Source: Candidatus Omnitrophota bacterium
GTDB lineage: Bacteria > Omnitrophota > Omnitrophia > Omnitrophales > Aquincolibacteriaceae
Direction: 5' to 3'
DNA length: 5,391 nucleotides
Assembly (NCBI GenBank): GCA_023819025.1
Contig: JAMWDC010000166.1
Span: 1 to 5,391, forward strand
Under the pieces are notes generated by a model that was given only the letters and a program-made list of their open reading frames with translations, was not told the origin of the DNA and made no database searches. Made by a program: the position numbers and the translations under genes. Below are positions 4,647-5,391 of the stretch, one piece after another. Numbering within the stretch: position 1 is the first letter of the stretch; each line of letters opens with the position of its first letter.

Positions 4647-5391
4647 TTAGACCCCTCCTTTAAAGGCTGCCGCCGTGAATTGAATACCTTCCACAAGGAC
4701 CCTCGATGCATGACGCAGAAAGATTTCGCCAAAACCAGGCATCAGGAGGAGTCCCCCGGTCACGCAAATAAACGCCAAGACCACCATCGCCAGTCTCATC
4801 ACAACAGGTACTTCGCAAATTTGCCTCAGGCCTTCTGTTAACTCGCCGTAGTAGGCATACTTCATCACCTTCATAAACGATGCCAAGGTCAAGATACTCG
4901 CCAACACAGCCCAAAAGGCATATCCAAAATGACCGGCTTGTATGGCGGCAAGGATAATGATGAGTTTACTCCAAAAACCATTAAACGGAGGGATCCCCGC
5001 AATGGACATTGAAGCAATAAGATTCGTGGAACCTGTCACCGGCATCCTTTGGAACAATCCGCCCATCTTCTTTAAATCGCGAGTGCCCGTAGAATATTCC
5101 ACCGCGCCCGAATTTAAAAACAGGAGAGACTTAAAAATGGAATGATTAAAAAGATGAAAAAGCCCGCCCAAAATCCCGAGCGGCGTGCCCAACCCGATGC
5201 CTAAAATAACATACCCAATCTGGCTGATGGAATGATACGCTAGGAGCCGTTTCAAATCCCACTGCCCGACCGCCAAAAAGACACCCGCCACCATGGAAAG
5301 TGTCCCCAAAAACATAAAGATTGAGGATACCGCAGGACTGATTCCGATAAGGTTAAAAAAGATGCGGCATAACGTGTAGACTCCCAGCGAC
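4647..5391 (-). CDS. MrpD/NuoL-family proton-translocating subunit (5' end cut by window edge)
   Basis: This is an antiporter-like membrane subunit of the family shared by MrpD, MbhH, HyfB/HycC and NuoL/M/N, expected to move protons or sodium. The last 247 residues are in the window; full-length MrpD has about 490-500, so roughly the second half is seen. In local numbering from the right edge: RIFFNLIG (9-16), DLKRLLAYHSISQIGY (45-60) with the helix-breaking region and conserved K47, HLFNHSIFKSLLFL (79-92), and GIPPFNGFWSK (132-142), whose lysine is a conserved channel residue. There are many hydrophobic helices. The reading frame continues past the first internal ATG at 5315, so that ATG is not the start. 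It is MrpD-like because MrpE, F and G follow directly. A NuoL- or HyfB-type assignment cannot be excluded without the N-terminal half. Confidence 0.93.
   Translation of the reverse strand, partial: SLGVYTLCRIFFNLIGISPAVSSIFMFLGTLSMVAGVFLAVGQWDLKRLLAYHSISQIGYVILGIGLGTPLGILGGLFHLFNHSIFKSLLFLNSGAVEYSTGTRDLKKMGGLFQRMPVTGSTNLIASMSIAGIPPFNGFWSKLIIILAAIQAGHFGYAFWAVLASILTLASFMKVMKYAYYGELTEGLRQICEVPVVMRLAMVVLAFICVTGGLLLMPGFGEIFLRHASRVLVEGIQFTAAAFKGGV
4654..4660 (-). promoter_or_regulatory. Ribosome binding site of mrpE inside the mrpD-like gene
   Basis: AAGGAGG is a full match to the anti-Shine-Dalgarno complement and lies 7 nt before the mrpE ATG. It sits inside the last codons of the upstream gene, and the stop codon TAA abuts the ATG. 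This arrangement favours reinitiation or coupled translation. Confidence 0.75.

Noticed and set aside
4647..5315. The ATG at 5315 as the start of the MrpD-like gene
   Set aside because: The same frame continues to the right edge with conserved sequence (RIFFNLIG) upstream of the ATG, so the gene is truncated by the window.

Overview
This window is the maturation and membrane-arm end of a group 4 (membrane-bound, proton- or sodium-coupled) [NiFe]-hydrogenase locus. All convincing genes lie on the minus strand. Read in the direction of transcription (right to left) they are: the C-terminal half of an MrpD/NuoL-family antiporter-like subunit (cut by the right edge), MrpE, MrpF, MrpG, a HycF-like ferredoxin with two 4Fe-4S motifs, a HycI-type hydrogenase maturation protease, an unusually short HypA, and HypF (cut by the left edge). 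The hydrogenase large and small subunits and the NuoH-like subunit are not here. They would be expected to the right of the window, and hypB, hypC, hypD and hypE possibly to the left.

Right part (about 3443-5391): mrpD, mrpE, mrpF and mrpG follow in the same order as in classical Mrp Na+/H+ antiporter operons and are tightly packed (a stop codon abutting a start codon, a 9-nt gap, an 8-nt overlap). They should form the ion-translocating membrane arm. Middle part (2232-3405): the ferredoxin passes electrons within the complex, and the protease trims the large-subunit precursor after nickel insertion. The protease and hypA overlap by 8 nt. Left part (1-1811): hypF supplies the carbamoyl group for the cyanide ligands of the active-site iron. 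It sits behind a 185-nt gap that holds a hairpin and a good sigma70-like promoter, so it can probably be transcribed on its own. hypF is a single uninterrupted frame from 1811 to the left edge.

How it fits together: HypF and HypA build the NiFe site, the HycI-type protease closes it, the HycF-like protein wires it, and the Mrp subunits couple hydrogen turnover to an ion gradient. The mix of a HycF-like ferredoxin and HycI-like protease (formate hydrogenlyase type) with Mrp subunits (Mbh or Mrp-linked type) suggests an Mrp-linked group 4 enzyme driven by formate, CO or ferredoxin. The electron donor cannot be read from this window.

Organism: a bacterium, judged from Shine-Dalgarno-led genes, a sigma70-like promoter, GTG and TTG starts, and roughly balanced base composition. 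It is probably an anaerobe or facultative anaerobe. I cannot name the phylum from sequence alone. No tRNA, rRNA, CRISPR, insertion sequence or phage feature was seen, and no gap without a gene exceeds 300 bases. The most unusual items are a HypA that appears to lack its whole zinc domain, an MrpF with an extra N-terminal membrane helix, and a G-quadruplex-like tract with a G9 run inside hypF.
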